Source: Bacteroidaceae bacterium
Lineage (GTDB): Bacteria > Bacteroidota > Bacteroidia > Bacteroidales > Bacteroidaceae
DNA length: 64,000 nucleotides
Direction of reading: 5' to 3'
Assembly: GCA_017617315.1 (NCBI GenBank)
Contig: JAFZWM010000044.1
Location: forward strand, 21,755-85,754
The notes beneath the pieces were generated by a model. The model had not been told where the DNA came from. It saw only the letters and a program-made list of their open reading frames with translations, and searched no databases. Each line of letters begins with the position of its first letter. The stretch's first letter is position 1. The position numbers and the translations under genes are program-made. This document shows positions 35,658 through 45,080 of the stretch, piece by piece.

Positions 35658-36201
35658 CTACCGTAAAGTTTTCTGGATGCTTGCCCTTGAAATCCTTGAA
35701 GTATCGTTTAATTTCCTTCATGTCGGCATCAATGTCGCCAGACGGTGTTATCTCCTTTTCAATCCTTATTTCCTTCTTTGCATAGTCTATTCCGGCCAGC
35801 ACAATTGGAATGCCAGCCTTCAGGGCTATGTAGTAGAAGCCCTTTTTCCAGTCGGGATTGGCTTTGCGCGTTCCCTCTGGAGTGATTGCAAGATGGAACT
35901 TGTCGAGCTGCTTTGCTGTCTCGGCGAGCCTGTCGGTCATCGATGTCTTTTTGTCCCTGAAAACAGGAATGCCTCCCCACGAGCGGAAGAGCGGTCCTAA
36001 CGGCCAGAAGAACCATTCCTTCTTCATCAGGAAGTTTGATTCCCGGCCTACCGCCCAGTAGAAGAATTTGCCGAGGAACAAGTCCCAGTTGGTGGTGTGC
36101 GGCGCTATGCACATAATGTACTTGTCGTAGTCGGGCACCGTAACCACATATTTCCATCCTAATACCTTGAAGAGTATAAATCTGCTGAGCTTTTTCTTCA
36201 T
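35644..36201 (-). CDS. PlsC-like 1-acylglycerol-3-phosphate acyltransferase family protein
   Basis: 185 residues, shorter than typical PlsC and lacking an N-terminal anchor helix. The HxxxxD motif is APHTTNWD (His35, Asp40), WGGIPVFRDK is the second block, and ITPEGTRK the third (Glu109-Gly110). It should transfer an acyl group to a glycerophosphate or similar acceptor at the inner membrane. Its 3' end overlaps the start of the amidase-like gene, so the two share a transcript. Confidence 0.85.
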   Translation of the reverse strand: MKKKLSRFILFKVLGWKYVVTVPDYDKYIMCIAPHTTNWDLFLGKFFYWAVGRESNFLMKKEWFFWPLGPLFRSWGGIPVFRDKKTSMTDRLAETAKQLDKFHLAITPEGTRKANPDWKKGFYYIALKAGIPIVLAGIDYAKKEIRIEKEITPSGDIDADMKEIKRYFKDFKGKHPENFTVGEID

Positions 36202-36211
36202 TCCTTTACCT

Positions 36212-36484
36212 TTAATTAAGAGTGTTTAGCTGGTCGATGATTTCAGCAACCTCGGCGTTGAAGTCAGCCCTGAACTTCTTGTAGAATCCCTTTACGTTTC
36301 CCGGCTGTGTGTGGCTGATGCGGCTAAGGAACTCGTTCTGTGCCCTTGCAATTCTGCCGAAAACCTCGTTGAGCTGTACCTTGTCTACCTGTGGGTTGTA
36401 ATACTGGATAAAGTAAATTTCTGCCAATAACTCGCTTGTAATGTAGTTCACAAACTTCTTCAGATTTCTTCTATTCTTTGCCAT
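36212..36484 (-). CDS. small conserved hypothetical protein
   Basis: 90 residues, basic N-terminus (MAKNRRNLKKFVNYITSELL) followed by helical segments (AEIYFIQYYNPQVDKVQLNE, AEVAEIIDQLNTLN). No known domain could be assigned. It is 10 bp upstream of the acyltransferase gene on the same strand, so it is the first gene of that operon. Confidence 0.6.
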   Translation of the reverse strand: MAKNRRNLKKFVNYITSELLAEIYFIQYYNPQVDKVQLNEVFGRIARAQNEFLSRISHTQPGNVKGFYKKFRADFNAEVAEIIDQLNTLN

Positions 36485-36674
36485 ATCAAAAAAAATGAAA
36501 GATTATTTAAAATTGAGGTAAAGATATGTAAAAAAAAGTGAAAAACAAATCTAAATCAATTAATTTTTGAATATTTTGTTTTTTTGCCTTCCGGATATGC
36601 GAAGTTTCCCGTATTTGCAGTATCTTCGCGCAGCGAAAATTAAATTTAATTAAATAATAAAAATTGTCTAAACC

Positions 36675-38315
36675 ATGATCAAAAGTGCATTGCAAATTGC
36701 AAGGGCTGAATATCAGCCAAAGTTGCCTAAAGCGTTGTTGGGTGCAGTAAAGGCCTGCGAGGGCGCCCCAACACAGTCAGTTTCAGATCAGGAAGAGATT
36801 AAGAAACTCTTTCCTAATACCTACGGTATGCCTGTTGTTCGTTTCGAGGCAGGCGAGGCAGTCAAGGGCGAGCCAATCAACGTTGGCGTAATTCTTTCAG
36901 GTGGTCAGGCTCCGGGCGGACACAACGTAATCAGCGGTCTGTTCGACGGTATCAAGTCTATCAACCCTGAGAGCCGTCTTTTCGGTTTCATCCTTGGTCC
37001 TGGCGGCTTCGTTGATCACAACTACATGGAGTTGACATCAGACATCATCGACGAATACCGTAACACAGGAGGTTTCGACATCATCGGATCTGGCCGTACT
37101 AAGCTTGAGAAGGTAGAGCAGTTTGAGAAGGGCTTGGAGATCATCCGCGAACTTAACATTAAGGCTATCGTCATCATCGGTGGCGACGACTCTAACACTA
37201 ACGCTTGCGTGCTTGCCGAGTACTACAAGGCTAAGAACTACGGCGTTCAGGTTATCGGTTGTCCAAAGACTATCGACGGCGACTTGAAGAACGAGCACAT
37301 CGAGACTTCATTCGGTTTCGATACTGCTACAAAGACTTATTCAGAGGTTATCGGAAATATCCAGCGCGACTGTAACTCTGCCCGCAAGTACTGGCACTAC
37401 ATCAAGCTGATGGGACGCTCTGCATCTCACATCGCTCTTGAGTGTGCTCTCCAGTGCCAGCCAAACATCTGCCTCGTTTCAGAGGAGGTTGAGGCTAAGA
37501 ACCAGAGCCTCGACGATATCGTTACATATATCGCAAACGTAGTTGCCGAGCGTGCTAAGAACGGCAAGAACTACGGTACTGTTCTTGTTCCAGAGGGCTT
37601 GATTGAGTTTGTTCCTGCAATGAAGAAGCTTATTGCCGAGTTGAACGACCTTCTTTCTGCAAACGCTCAGGAGTTCGCAATGATTAAGAAGTCGGCACAG
37701 CTTGAGTATGTAACTGGCAAGCTGAGCAAGGAGAATGCTGAAATCTTCTCTTCACTTCCAGAGAGAGTTGCAAAGCAGCTTTGCGCAGACCGCGACCCAC
37801 ACGGAAACGTACAGGTTTCGCTTATCGATACAGAGCAGCTTCTTGCCGAGATGGTAGGCGTTAAGCTTGCCAAGATGAAGGAAGAGGGCAAGTATGTTGG
37901 CAAGTACAACACTCAGCACCACTTCTTCGGATATGAGGGACGTTGTGCTACTCCATCAAACTTCGATGCTGACTACTGCTACTCACTTGGTTTCTCAGCA
38001 TCACGCCTTATCCAGGCTGGCAAGACTGGCTACATGTCGGTTATCAAGAACACAACAAAGCCTGCTGCCGAGTGGATTGCAGGTGGTGTGCCTATCACTA
38101 TGATGATGAACATGGAGAAGCGTAACGGCGAGATGAAGCCAGTTATCCAGAAGGCTCTTGTTAAGCTCGACGGCGCTCCATTCAAGGAGTTCGCAAAGAA
38201 CAGAGACAACTGGGCTCTTAACGACTGCTTCGTATTCCCTGGCCCAATCCAGTACTTCGGTCCTACTGAAGTTTGCGACCAGCCAACTATGACTTTGAAG
38301 CTGGAGCAGAAGTGA
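36675..38315 (+). CDS. pfp: pyrophosphate-dependent 6-phosphofructokinase, long (beta-type) form
   Basis: 546 residues, the length of the long PPi-dependent group. Diagnostic motifs are [17 protein letters not shown] (the GGxxPG phosphate loop), [20 protein letters not shown] with the GGDD that favours PPi over [15 protein letters not shown] with the TIDxD catalytic block, and [14 protein letters not shown]. It interconverts fructose-6-phosphate and fructose-1,6-bisphosphate using PPi in the cytoplasm. Codon bias is strong, as for the other central-metabolism genes here. It is followed by a terminator. Confidence 0.94.
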   Translation: MIKSALQIARAEYQPKLPKALLGAVKACEGAPTQSVSDQEEIKKLFPNTYGMPVVRFEAGEAVKGEPINVGVILSGGQAPGGHNVISGLFDGIKSINPESRLFGFILGPGGFVDHNYMELTSDIIDEYRNTGGFDIIGSGRTKLEKVEQFEKGLEIIRELNIKAIVIIGGDDSNTNACVLAEYYKAKNYGVQVIGCPKTIDGDLKNEHIETSFGFDTATKTYSEVIGNIQRDCNSARKYWHYIKLMGRSASHIALECALQCQPNICLVSEEVEAKNQSLDDIVTYIANVVAERAKNGKNYGTVLVPEGLIEFVPAMKKLIAELNDLLSANAQEFAMIKKSAQLEYVTGKLSKENAEIFSSLPERVAKQLCADRDPHGNVQVSLIDTEQLLAEMVGVKLAKMKEEGKYVGKYNTQHHFFGYEGRCATPSNFDADYCYSLGFSASRLIQAGKTGYMSVIKNTTKPAAEWIAGGVPITMMMNMEKRNGEMKPVIQKALVKLDGAPFKEFAKNRDNWALNDCFVFPGPIQYFGPTEVCDQPTMTLKLEQK

Positions 38316-38341
38316 TAAACTTTTTTGTGAAATAAATATTG

Positions 38342-38379
38342 AAAGGGCGAGATATTATATGGTATCTTGCCCTTTTTTG
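38342..38379 (+). terminator. intrinsic terminator after pfp
   Basis: AAAGGGCGAGATA pairs with TATCTTGCCCTTT (one G-U) and is followed by TTTTTT. Confidence 0.75.
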
Positions 38380-38392
38380 TTAAGATTTTTTT

Positions 38393-38400
38393 TAACTTTG
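38393..38400 (+). promoter_or_regulatory. -7 element upstream of the GH25 gene
   Basis: TAACTTTG matches TAnnTTTG, 30 bp before the ATG; no -33 element at the right distance was found. Confidence 0.45.
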
Positions 38401-38430
38401 CACTCGTTTGTTTAGATAAACGTAAATTTT

Positions 38431-39387
38431 ATGGCAGAAACAAAGAAGACTACAACAAGTAAGAAGACTGGCGCATCGGCGTCGGCCAAGTCTACGTCTG
38501 CTTCTGCCCGAAAGAAAAAGACGACGGCAAAGAAGACCACAGGCACGACAAGGAGAAAACGCAAGCCGAAGAGCAACAACATTCTCGACGAGTTCCTTTC
38601 GGTTGACAAGATAAGCAAGATGACGGGGAAGACTCTGAAGAAGATGCTTCCGTTGCTTCTTGGCATTGTGTTTTGTTGTATTCTGTCTGTTGGCGGAGCG
38701 ATGTTCGTGTATGTAAAATATGTCAATCCATATGCCTTCAAGCTGCATCCGGTAGAGCGACATCTTACGGGATATTCGGTCTACGGAATTGATGTGTCTC
38801 ACTATCAGGGAAATATAAACTGGGATAGGCTGGCGGCTGCCAACATCGACGGTCATGAGGTGAAATTCGTAATAGCCAAGGCTACCGAAGGGGCTGACCA
38901 TAGCGACTCGCATTTCGAAAGAAACTTTACGCAGGCAAAGAAAAACGGCTTTGTTCGCGGAGCATATCATTTCTTCACTCCCGGAACAGTTCCGTACTTT
39001 CAGATTCAGAATTTTATAAGAACGGTAGGAAACCTTGAGGAAGGCGATTTGCCGCCTATTCTTGATGTCGAGAAAGCCGACGGAATATCGAAGGCACAGC
39101 TTCAGGAAGATGTGCTGAAGTGGCTCGTGGAGATTGAGCGCATATACAAAGTACGTCCTATTCTATATACCTTTATAAACTTCAAACGGAAATATCTCGA
39201 CCGCTCCGAGTTTGACGAATATCCGTTGTGGATAGCTAATTATTCTGACTCTCTTTCGTATGATGGCGACTGGGAGTTCTGGCAGTACAGTCAGGACGGA
39301 AAGGTTGATGGCATAAGCGACTATGTTGACTTAGACGTATACCATACAACCCTCGAAAGTTTCGAATCCTTGCTAATTCATAAATAG
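38431..39387 (+). CDS. membrane-anchored GH25 lysozyme
   Basis: 318 residues in three parts: a strongly basic Lys/Thr/Ala-rich cytoplasmic tail (1-50), one membrane helix (~72-97) and a GH25 domain from about 115. Catalytic motifs are YGIDVSHYQGNINW (Asp121) and PPILDVEKADG (the Asp and Glu pair). It should cleave the MurNAc-GlcNAc bond of peptidoglycan in the periplasm, held at the inner membrane. The histone-like tail is a feature of Bacteroidales homologues; whether it binds nucleic acid is unknown. It ends 5 bp from the convergent prmA stop. Confidence 0.88.
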   Translation: MAETKKTTTSKKTGASASAKSTSASARKKKTTAKKTTGTTRRKRKPKSNNILDEFLSVDKISKMTGKTLKKMLPLLLGIVFCCILSVGGAMFVYVKYVNPYAFKLHPVERHLTGYSVYGIDVSHYQGNINWDRLAAANIDGHEVKFVIAKATEGADHSDSHFERNFTQAKKNGFVRGAYHFFTPGTVPYFQIQNFIRTVGNLEEGDLPPILDVEKADGISKAQLQEDVLKWLVEIERIYKVRPILYTFINFKRKYLDRSEFDEYPLWIANYSDSLSYDGDWEFWQYSQDGKVDGISDYVDLDVYHTTLESFESLLIHK

Positions 39388-39392
39388 AAACC

Positions 39393-40250
39393 TTATTTCT
39401 GTCTCTCGAACGCCAGCATACACCAGTTGTTGCGCTCGTTTCTGCTTGTCTGCACAAATCCAAGCGATGCCGCCTTTTCTATTAGTACGGCTGCATCTTC
39501 GGTATAGAATCCGCTTATCAGAAGCGTTCCGCCGCTGGCAATACATCTTGCGTATTTGTCCATGTCGTTAAGGAGAATGTTGCGGTTTATGTTTGCCATG
39601 AACAAGTCGGCTTTCTGCTCGTTTATCGGCAGGATTGAGGCATCGCCCAGAAAGACTTCAATGTTCTTGTCGAAGCCGTTGATGCTTATGTTCTCGCGAC
39701 TGTTTTCAACGCTCCACTCGTCTATATCTACCGCCTGAACCTTATCTGCCCCTCTAAGACAAGCCATTATCGAGAGGATTGACGTTCCGCAGCCCATATC
39801 GAAGGCGTTTTTGTTTCTCATGTCGAGCGATGCTATGTATTCAACAAGCATCGAGGTAGTCTCGTGCGTTCCCGTTCCGAAGGCCATCTTAGGGTTGAGG
39901 CTGATGTTGTAGCAGAAGTTGTCGTCGTCTTCGATTTCCGAACTGTGGATGAGACATAGGTTCTCGCCAATCTCAACGCGGTTGAAGTTCTGCTTTTCCC
40001 ATTCCTCGTTCCAGTCGCGATACTCGGCCTCCTCGCAAGTGAAGGTTATCGTTGTGCCGGGCAGCGGAATGTTTTCGATAATCTCGTTAAGGGCTTCCTC
40101 GTTCCAGAAATCCTGCTGAATGTAGCCCTTCAGACAGCCGTCCTCGTCGGTAAAACTCTCAAATCCAATCTCTCCGGCAAGCGACGGCAGAAGGTCGTGC
40201 GCCAGCTCGTTGTCCGGCTCTATGCTGAATGTAACTTCGAAGTATTTCAT
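39393..40250 (-). CDS. prmA: ribosomal protein L11 methyltransferase
   Basis: 285 residues, normal length. The N-terminal ~95 residues are the substrate-recognition domain (EVTFSIEPDNELAHDLLPSL). The AdoMet-binding domain follows with FGTGTHETTSMLVEYI, AFDMGCGTSILSIMA and MANINRNILLND, the NxxxN-type motif of PrmA. It methylates ribosomal protein L11 at several amino groups. A TAATTTTG -7-like element lies at 40273-40280 on the minus strand. Confidence 0.92.
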   Translation of the reverse strand: MKYFEVTFSIEPDNELAHDLLPSLAGEIGFESFTDEDGCLKGYIQQDFWNEEALNEIIENIPLPGTTITFTCEEAEYRDWNEEWEKQNFNRVEIGENLCLIHSSEIEDDDNFCYNISLNPKMAFGTGTHETTSMLVEYIASLDMRNKNAFDMGCGTSILSIMACLRGADKVQAVDIDEWSVENSRENISINGFDKNIEVFLGDASILPINEQKADLFMANINRNILLNDMDKYARCIASGGTLLISGFYTEDAAVLIEKAASLGFVQTSRNERNNWCMLAFERQK

Positions 40251-40493
40251 TCCTGTAATTTTTTGTTTTTTGCAAAATTAGGCATTTTTGTCGAATTATG
40301 GGGCAGCATCGGCATGATTATCTTTTTAATTGGCGTTTGATTGCTGTCCGTATCGAAAAAAACTGCCGAACGGCCATTTCTTTCGCGTTTTCATTAGTGT
40401 ATATCCGATTTTTATTTATTTTTGCGAATAGGACCGATATTTTTTTGATGATCTGATATTATAAAAAAGAAGAACTCTTCTTGAACTAAATTA
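40251..40493. promoter_or_regulatory. divergent promoter region of prmA and the EEP-family gene
   Basis: It contains TAATTTTG on the minus strand (40273-40280) for prmA and TATTTTTG on the plus strand (40417-40424) for the gene at 40494. No other structure is apparent. Confidence 0.4.
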
Positions 40494-41615
40494 ATGAAAC
40501 GTAATATATTAAACCGCATATTTGCTGCCGTGGCGGTGTCGTGCTGCATGTTTTCATCGGCAAATGCTCAGACGCAGACTTCTTTCACAATGGCAACGCT
40601 CAATGTCGATGGTCTGCCGGGACAGGTCCTGTTCTTCAATGTTAATCAGGACGGACCAAAGTCGGGCGGAAGCGAACTCATAAGCGAATATATTGCCTCA
40701 AAGGGATGCGACATATTCTGCTTGCAGGAGGATTTCAACTACCATCAGGAGATTTTGTCGCGCCTCTTTGCCGACTATGAGCACGACGAGTGGTCGGGCG
40801 GCATAATACTCGAGGACGAGAAGATTGACTATGACCATCTTCAGGACATTAAGTTCGAGTGCGACGGCCTGAACATGGTATGGAAAAAGGGCATACAGAC
40901 AACGAATTACGAGCGGAAGGCTTGGAATAAGAGCTTTGGCAAGTTCAGCCACGAATTTGACGAAATGATTACGAAGGGTTTCAGAAGGCACGAACTAACG
41001 TTGGGCGACGGAAGTGAGATTGTTGTCTATAACATGCACATGGATGCAAGCTCGCAACGTGATGAGGCTGAGATGAACGACGGCGAAGACCGTGAGGCAC
41101 GTCTGTCGCAATGGATTCAGCTGCGAGAGGACATTCTTGGGCACCTCGACTGCCGGCCAGTCATTATTGCCGGCGACATGAACAGCCTGTATCATCGTGA
41201 TGACGTGAAGACCGCCTTCATAGATGCCATAGCAGCCACAGGAAAGGCAACGGTTGGCGATGCTTGGATTGAGAAATGCAACGGCGGAACATATCCGTTA
41301 TTTTCGGGAGAGGCTTTGGAAGGCGAACTTCTCGACAAGATTCTCTACATAAATCCAACCGGCGGAAATAGCGTTGTGCCAACCAGCGTTTCGGTTGACA
41401 AAGAGGGATATACCGTTGACGGCACTCCGCTTGGCGACCACTATCCGCTGTTCGCAACTTTCGAGTTCAAGGGCAGAAAGACGTCAGGCATGAATAGGCA
41501 GAATATTGACGGCAAGCCTTCTGAAATATATGATTTGCGAGGCATACGCCAAGATAGCGAGAATCTGCAAAAGGGAATATACATCATAAACGGCAACATT
41601 CAATTTGTAAAATAA
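40494..41615 (+). CDS. secreted endonuclease/exonuclease/phosphatase-family hydrolase
   Basis: 373 residues with a signal peptide (to SSANAQ, ~26). EEP-fold motifs are MATLNVDGLPG, CLQEDFNYHQEI (metal-binding Glu), NMHMDAS, IIAGDMNSLY (Asp-x-Asn) and the terminal GDHYPLFATFE (Asp-His). Secreted members include sphingomyelinase-like phosphodiesterases and DNases; the substrate cannot be decided. The C-terminal IYDLRGIRQDSENLQKGIYI plus a final strand is the type IX-like domain shared with other secreted proteins here. The preA-like gene starts 6 bp later. Confidence 0.8.
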   Translation: MKRNILNRIFAAVAVSCCMFSSANAQTQTSFTMATLNVDGLPGQVLFFNVNQDGPKSGGSELISEYIASKGCDIFCLQEDFNYHQEILSRLFADYEHDEWSGGIILEDEKIDYDHLQDIKFECDGLNMVWKKGIQTTNYERKAWNKSFGKFSHEFDEMITKGFRRHELTLGDGSEIVVYNMHMDASSQRDEAEMNDGEDREARLSQWIQLREDILGHLDCRPVIIAGDMNSLYHRDDVKTAFIDAIAATGKATVGDAWIEKCNGGTYPLFSGEALEGELLDKILYINPTGGNSVVPTSVSVDKEGYTVDGTPLGDHYPLFATFEFKGRKTSGMNRQNIDGKPSEIYDLRGIRQDSENLQKGIYIINGNIQFVK

Positions 41616-41621
41616 AGAACC

Positions 41622-43094
41622 ATGAACAAGATGATACATATTGCAGAAGAGGCGGCCCGCTGCCTGATCTGCGCCGATGCTCCGTGCAGCAAGGTCTGCC
41701 ATGGCGGCGACCCTGCCCGTGCCATAAGAGCCGTACGATTTGACAATGCCGAACTGGCTGGCCGATGGATTGCCGACTGTTCAGACGATGAACTTGAAAA
41801 GGCTGAACAGTCGTGCATCCATTACGACCGCCCTATACGCATCCGCGAGTTGGCTCGTGCCTTGCCAAAGGCCGAAACAACGGCAGACGAGGCTCTTCCT
41901 TCGCTTGCCATAGACTTTTGCGGATTGCGTTGCGAGAATCCGTTCTTCCTTGCGTCGTCGGCAATATGCACAAATTACGACATGGTGGCGCGCGCCTTCG
42001 ACATGGGGTGGGCAGGTGTGTTCTACAAGACCATCTGCCTCGACGATATTCACGAGGTCTCGCCGCGCTTCGATGCCGTTGGCGAGCATGGGCAGGGCGA
42101 TTTCTTCGGCTTCAGAAACATGGAACAACTGTCTGAAAATCCGGCAGATGTGGATTTCGACATTCTTCATAGGCTAAAACAGAACTATCCGAAGAAGATT
42201 GTCGTGGCAAGCATAATGGGACGAACCGAGGAGGAATGGATTGAGTTGGCTGAGATGGCCGAGAGTGCCGGCGTTGATGCCGTTGAGCTGAACTTCTCGT
42301 GCCCTCAGATGAGGCTCTCGGGCTTGGGTTCGGACGTGGGGCAGAATCCCGAACTTGTAACATTCTACACGGCTTATGTAAAGCGTAAAGTCAAAATCCC
42401 GGTCATTCCGAAGATGACGCCTAACATAACGCAGATAAACCAGCCTGCCATGGGCGCATATTTTGCCGGGGCTGATGCCATCTCGGCAATAAACACAATA
42501 AAGTCGGTAACGATGGGCGACAGGGCTGCCGTGTCAGATTGCAAGACGATTTCGGGTTATTCCGGTCGTGCCATAAAGCCGATAGCGCAGCGTTTCATCC
42601 TCGAGATGACAAAGAACCCGATAATGAAAAACGTGCAGTTCAGCGGCATTGGCGGTATTGAGACGTGGCACGATGCCTTGGAATACATTCAGCTTGGCTG
42701 CCGAAACGTGCAGGTTTGTACGGCCGTGATGCAATATGGCTACCGCATCATCGACGACCTCATATCGGGCTTGCAGCATTACATGAAAAAGCGCGGAATC
42801 GGCAGCCTGGACACAATAGTAGGGGAGGAACTCGGCAGATTCGTAACGCCGAACGAGCTTGACCGCGAGACCGTCGTTATGCCGAAGATTGACCGCTCGA
42901 AGTGTGTAGGCTGCGGCAGATGCTACACTTCGTGTCGGGATGGCGGACATCAGGCTATCAGTTTTGATTACGAAGCGCGTCAGCCTAATATCGTCGGCAC
43001 AAAATGCGTTGGCTGCCACTTGTGCCGCCTTGTGTGTCCTACCGGAGCGATAGGCACGACAAAGCGTTTCGGAAAACCGCAGCAGTCGCGTTGA
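41622..43094 (+). CDS. preA: PreA-like dihydropyrimidine dehydrogenase with N-terminal iron-sulfur module
   Basis: 490 residues. The N-terminal ~85 residues carry CLICADAPCSKVC (Cys14, 17, 22, 26), the Fer4_20-type module normally at the start of the PreT/GltD-like partner. Residues ~90-390 are the FMN-binding dihydroorotate-dehydrogenase-like barrel with active-site loop NFSCPQMR. Two ferredoxin clusters follow (CVGCGRCYTSC and CVGCHLCRLVC). It would reduce uracil or thymine with electrons from a partner flavoprotein, and no preT is adjacent. The N-terminal module may let it work with a general reductase. Confidence 0.85.
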   Translation: MNKMIHIAEEAARCLICADAPCSKVCHGGDPARAIRAVRFDNAELAGRWIADCSDDELEKAEQSCIHYDRPIRIRELARALPKAETTADEALPSLAIDFCGLRCENPFFLASSAICTNYDMVARAFDMGWAGVFYKTICLDDIHEVSPRFDAVGEHGQGDFFGFRNMEQLSENPADVDFDILHRLKQNYPKKIVVASIMGRTEEEWIELAEMAESAGVDAVELNFSCPQMRLSGLGSDVGQNPELVTFYTAYVKRKVKIPVIPKMTPNITQINQPAMGAYFAGADAISAINTIKSVTMGDRAAVSDCKTISGYSGRAIKPIAQRFILEMTKNPIMKNVQFSGIGGIETWHDALEYIQLGCRNVQVCTAVMQYGYRIIDDLISGLQHYMKKRGIGSLDTIVGEELGRFVTPNELDRETVVMPKIDRSKCVGCGRCYTSCRDGGHQAISFDYEARQPNIVGTKCVGCHLCRLVCPTGAIGTTKRFGKPQQSR

Positions 43095-43264
43095 ACGAAC
43101 TTTACAATTTATGGTAGGCAATTTTGAAAGTTGAAAGATGAAAGAAAATTGTCAATTGTCAACTGTGAGTTGTCAATTAGGCAGCTTTTTCAATTTTCAA
43201 CTTTCAACTTTTAATTTCAATTAAGGAAATTGTGAATTGTCAACTGTGATTGTGATTTATAATC
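43095..43264. repeat. heptamer AT-rich repeats between preA and the 11-bp array
   Basis: TTGAAAG, AATTGTC and TTTCAAC heptamers in both orientations. No gene is seen. Confidence 0.65.
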
Positions 43265-43462
43265 GGCTTTCTTCCCCGTACCTTGAACGTACCTTCCTCG
43301 TAGCTACCCCGTTCCTACCCCGTAGCTACCACGTACCTTGCGGCTTACTTCTTCGAACCTTGCCCGTAGCTACTCCGTATCTTTTCCGAACCTTTCGGCT
43401 TGTTATCCCTTTACTATCCCCTTGCTACTCCCTTACTATCGGCTTGCTTGCCTCTATCTGGA
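43265..43462. repeat. degenerate array of about 18 units with exact 11-bp period
   Basis: Read in 11-bp steps from 43265 the units include GGCTTTCTTCC, CCGTACCTTGA, ACGTACCTTCC, TCGTAGCTACC, CCGTTCCTACC, CCGTAGCTACC, ACGTACCTTGC, CCGTAGCTACT and CCCTTACTATC. The phase is kept without insertions or deletions although the sequence drifts (approximate consensus NCGTANCTTNC). Because 11 is not a multiple of three, open frames cross it in several phases without being genes. It is related to the perfect 11-bp array at 63900-64000 in the opposite orientation. Confidence 0.85.
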
Positions 43463-43505
43463 ATCTATGTTGACGCGTTTTTTCAACTTTCAACTCTCTC
43501 AAGTT

Positions 43506-44945
43506 CTAATTGTCGATTTTCAAACGAGAGAGGAGTTTCAGCAGAACGTGCCAGATGTCGTCAACAGTCTTTAGTTCAACGCGCTCGTTGGCAGAATGAG
43601 GCTCTACGATGCGCGGACCTATGCTGGCAATCTGTATGCCCGGATAGTGTTGTACAAAGAAACCTGCTTCGAGCACAAAGTGCATCGCCACCATGCGCGG
43701 ACGCCAGCCAAGCACGTCGAGAAACGTGTCGCTTGTTAGTTGCAGAAAAGGCGACTGCTGGTCTTCTTGCCATGCCGGGGCCGACATTACCGTCTCTGAT
43801 GCTGCTCCGACAGATGCGAACGTGTCTGAAATCTCTTTGCTTAGCCGTTGCATTTCGCCGTCGATGAAACTGCGGGTGTGGGTGCTGACGAGAATATGGT
43901 CGCTCTCCGTACGTATTCGTCCTATGTTGTTCGATGTCTCCACCGTGTCCTGCATCTTGTCGCTCATCCTTACAACGCCCTGCGGAATCCTATCCAGACA
44001 TCTCAGAAGAGCCTCTGAAGTCTCCTTCGGGATAACCGTCTGTTTAGGTTCGCATGGCTCTGCCGTACAATGTATTTTTGAGTCTGATGATGTGTATTCT
44101 TCTTTCAACCAATCATTTAAACGAGTTGTATTGTAATCCAATATCTGTCTTTCGCCCGATGTAATACAGACGGTAATATCGGCCGAAGATGCAATAGAAG
44201 CGTTAGCCTCGCCAACCTCAATACTGCCTACGCGCACATCCGCCTCGCTTGATATTGCAGACAAGAGCCTTTTGGCGGCAACCACGGCGCTACATCGCCC
44301 CTTGTTGATGTCTATGCCCGAATGACCGCCAAGACCGCCTTCTATACGGATGCGATACCATAGAAATGCTCCGTCGGGGGCTTGTTCGGGCTTCATCGGC
44401 AGTCTGTGCAGTTGCAGACATGCGCCGGCAGCACCAGTCGTAATGGTGTCGTAGTCCTCCGAGTCGAGATTTATTACTTTGCGGCCACGGATAAAATCCC
44501 TCGACAGTTGGGCTGCTCCCGACATGCCGTCCTCCTCGTTTGTTGTGGTTATGACCTCAAGGGCAGGATGCTCGATGTTGCCGCTCTCTAAAACCGCAAG
44601 TGCCATTGACAGGCCAATGCCGTTGTCTGCTCCCAGCGAAGTGCCACGCGCCTTCATCCAGCCATTCTCAACATACGCGTCTATCGGGTGGCTTAACGGA
44701 TTATCCATGCCAACGCAAACCATGTCCATGTGGTTTAGCAGAACAATGGTTTCGGAGGTCTCGTAGCCCGGAGTGGCAGCCTTGCGGATGACAACGCAGT
44801 TCTCTGCATCGCGTTCATAATCAAGATGCATACGCTCTGCAAACAGGCAGAGATAGTCGGCTACACGCTCCTCATGATGCGATGGGCGCGGAATCTGGTT
44901 CAGTTCCTTGAATATCTGAAAAACTCGTTCTGTTGTCGGAATCAT
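43506..44945 (-). CDS. pepD: aminoacyl-histidine dipeptidase (PepD, M20 family)
   Basis: 479 residues from the ATG at 44945. M20 zinc-peptidase motifs are VLLNHMDMVCVG (His and Asp), GTSLGADNGIGL (bridging Asp), TTNEEDGMSGA (catalytic Glu and zinc Glu), NLDSED and, near the end, EAGFFVQHYPGIQIASIGP plus the ANERVEL block. It hydrolyses dipeptides such as Xaa-His in the cytoplasm. The length and motifs match PepD rather than the smaller PepT. Its 3' end adjoins the 11-bp repeat region. Confidence 0.9.
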   Translation of the reverse strand: MIPTTERVFQIFKELNQIPRPSHHEERVADYLCLFAERMHLDYERDAENCVVIRKAATPGYETSETIVLLNHMDMVCVGMDNPLSHPIDAYVENGWMKARGTSLGADNGIGLSMALAVLESGNIEHPALEVITTTNEEDGMSGAAQLSRDFIRGRKVINLDSEDYDTITTGAAGACLQLHRLPMKPEQAPDGAFLWYRIRIEGGLGGHSGIDINKGRCSAVVAAKRLLSAISSEADVRVGSIEVGEANASIASSADITVCITSGERQILDYNTTRLNDWLKEEYTSSDSKIHCTAEPCEPKQTVIPKETSEALLRCLDRIPQGVVRMSDKMQDTVETSNNIGRIRTESDHILVSTHTRSFIDGEMQRLSKEISDTFASVGAASETVMSAPAWQEDQQSPFLQLTSDTFLDVLGWRPRMVAMHFVLEAGFFVQHYPGIQIASIGPRIVEPHSANERVELKTVDDIWHVLLKLLSRLKIDN

Positions 44946-45080
44946 ATTTTTTTCTTGTTGATACTTACGAGACAAAAATATGAAAAATTCCTCCTTTTTC
45001 GGAAAGTAAAATGATTATTTTTTATATTTGCAGATAATGTTTGTATGATGGTAAATTTTAGACGACTTAACAATATTATT

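Noticed and set aside
43265..43462. CRISPR array interpretation of the periodic repeats
   Set aside because: Units are contiguous 11-mers with no spacers and no cas genes nearby.
43237..43867. Several overlapping plus-strand frames across the 11-bp array
   Set aside because: They arise because an 11-bp period shifts frame each unit without creating stops; the translations are repeat-derived and not protein-like.
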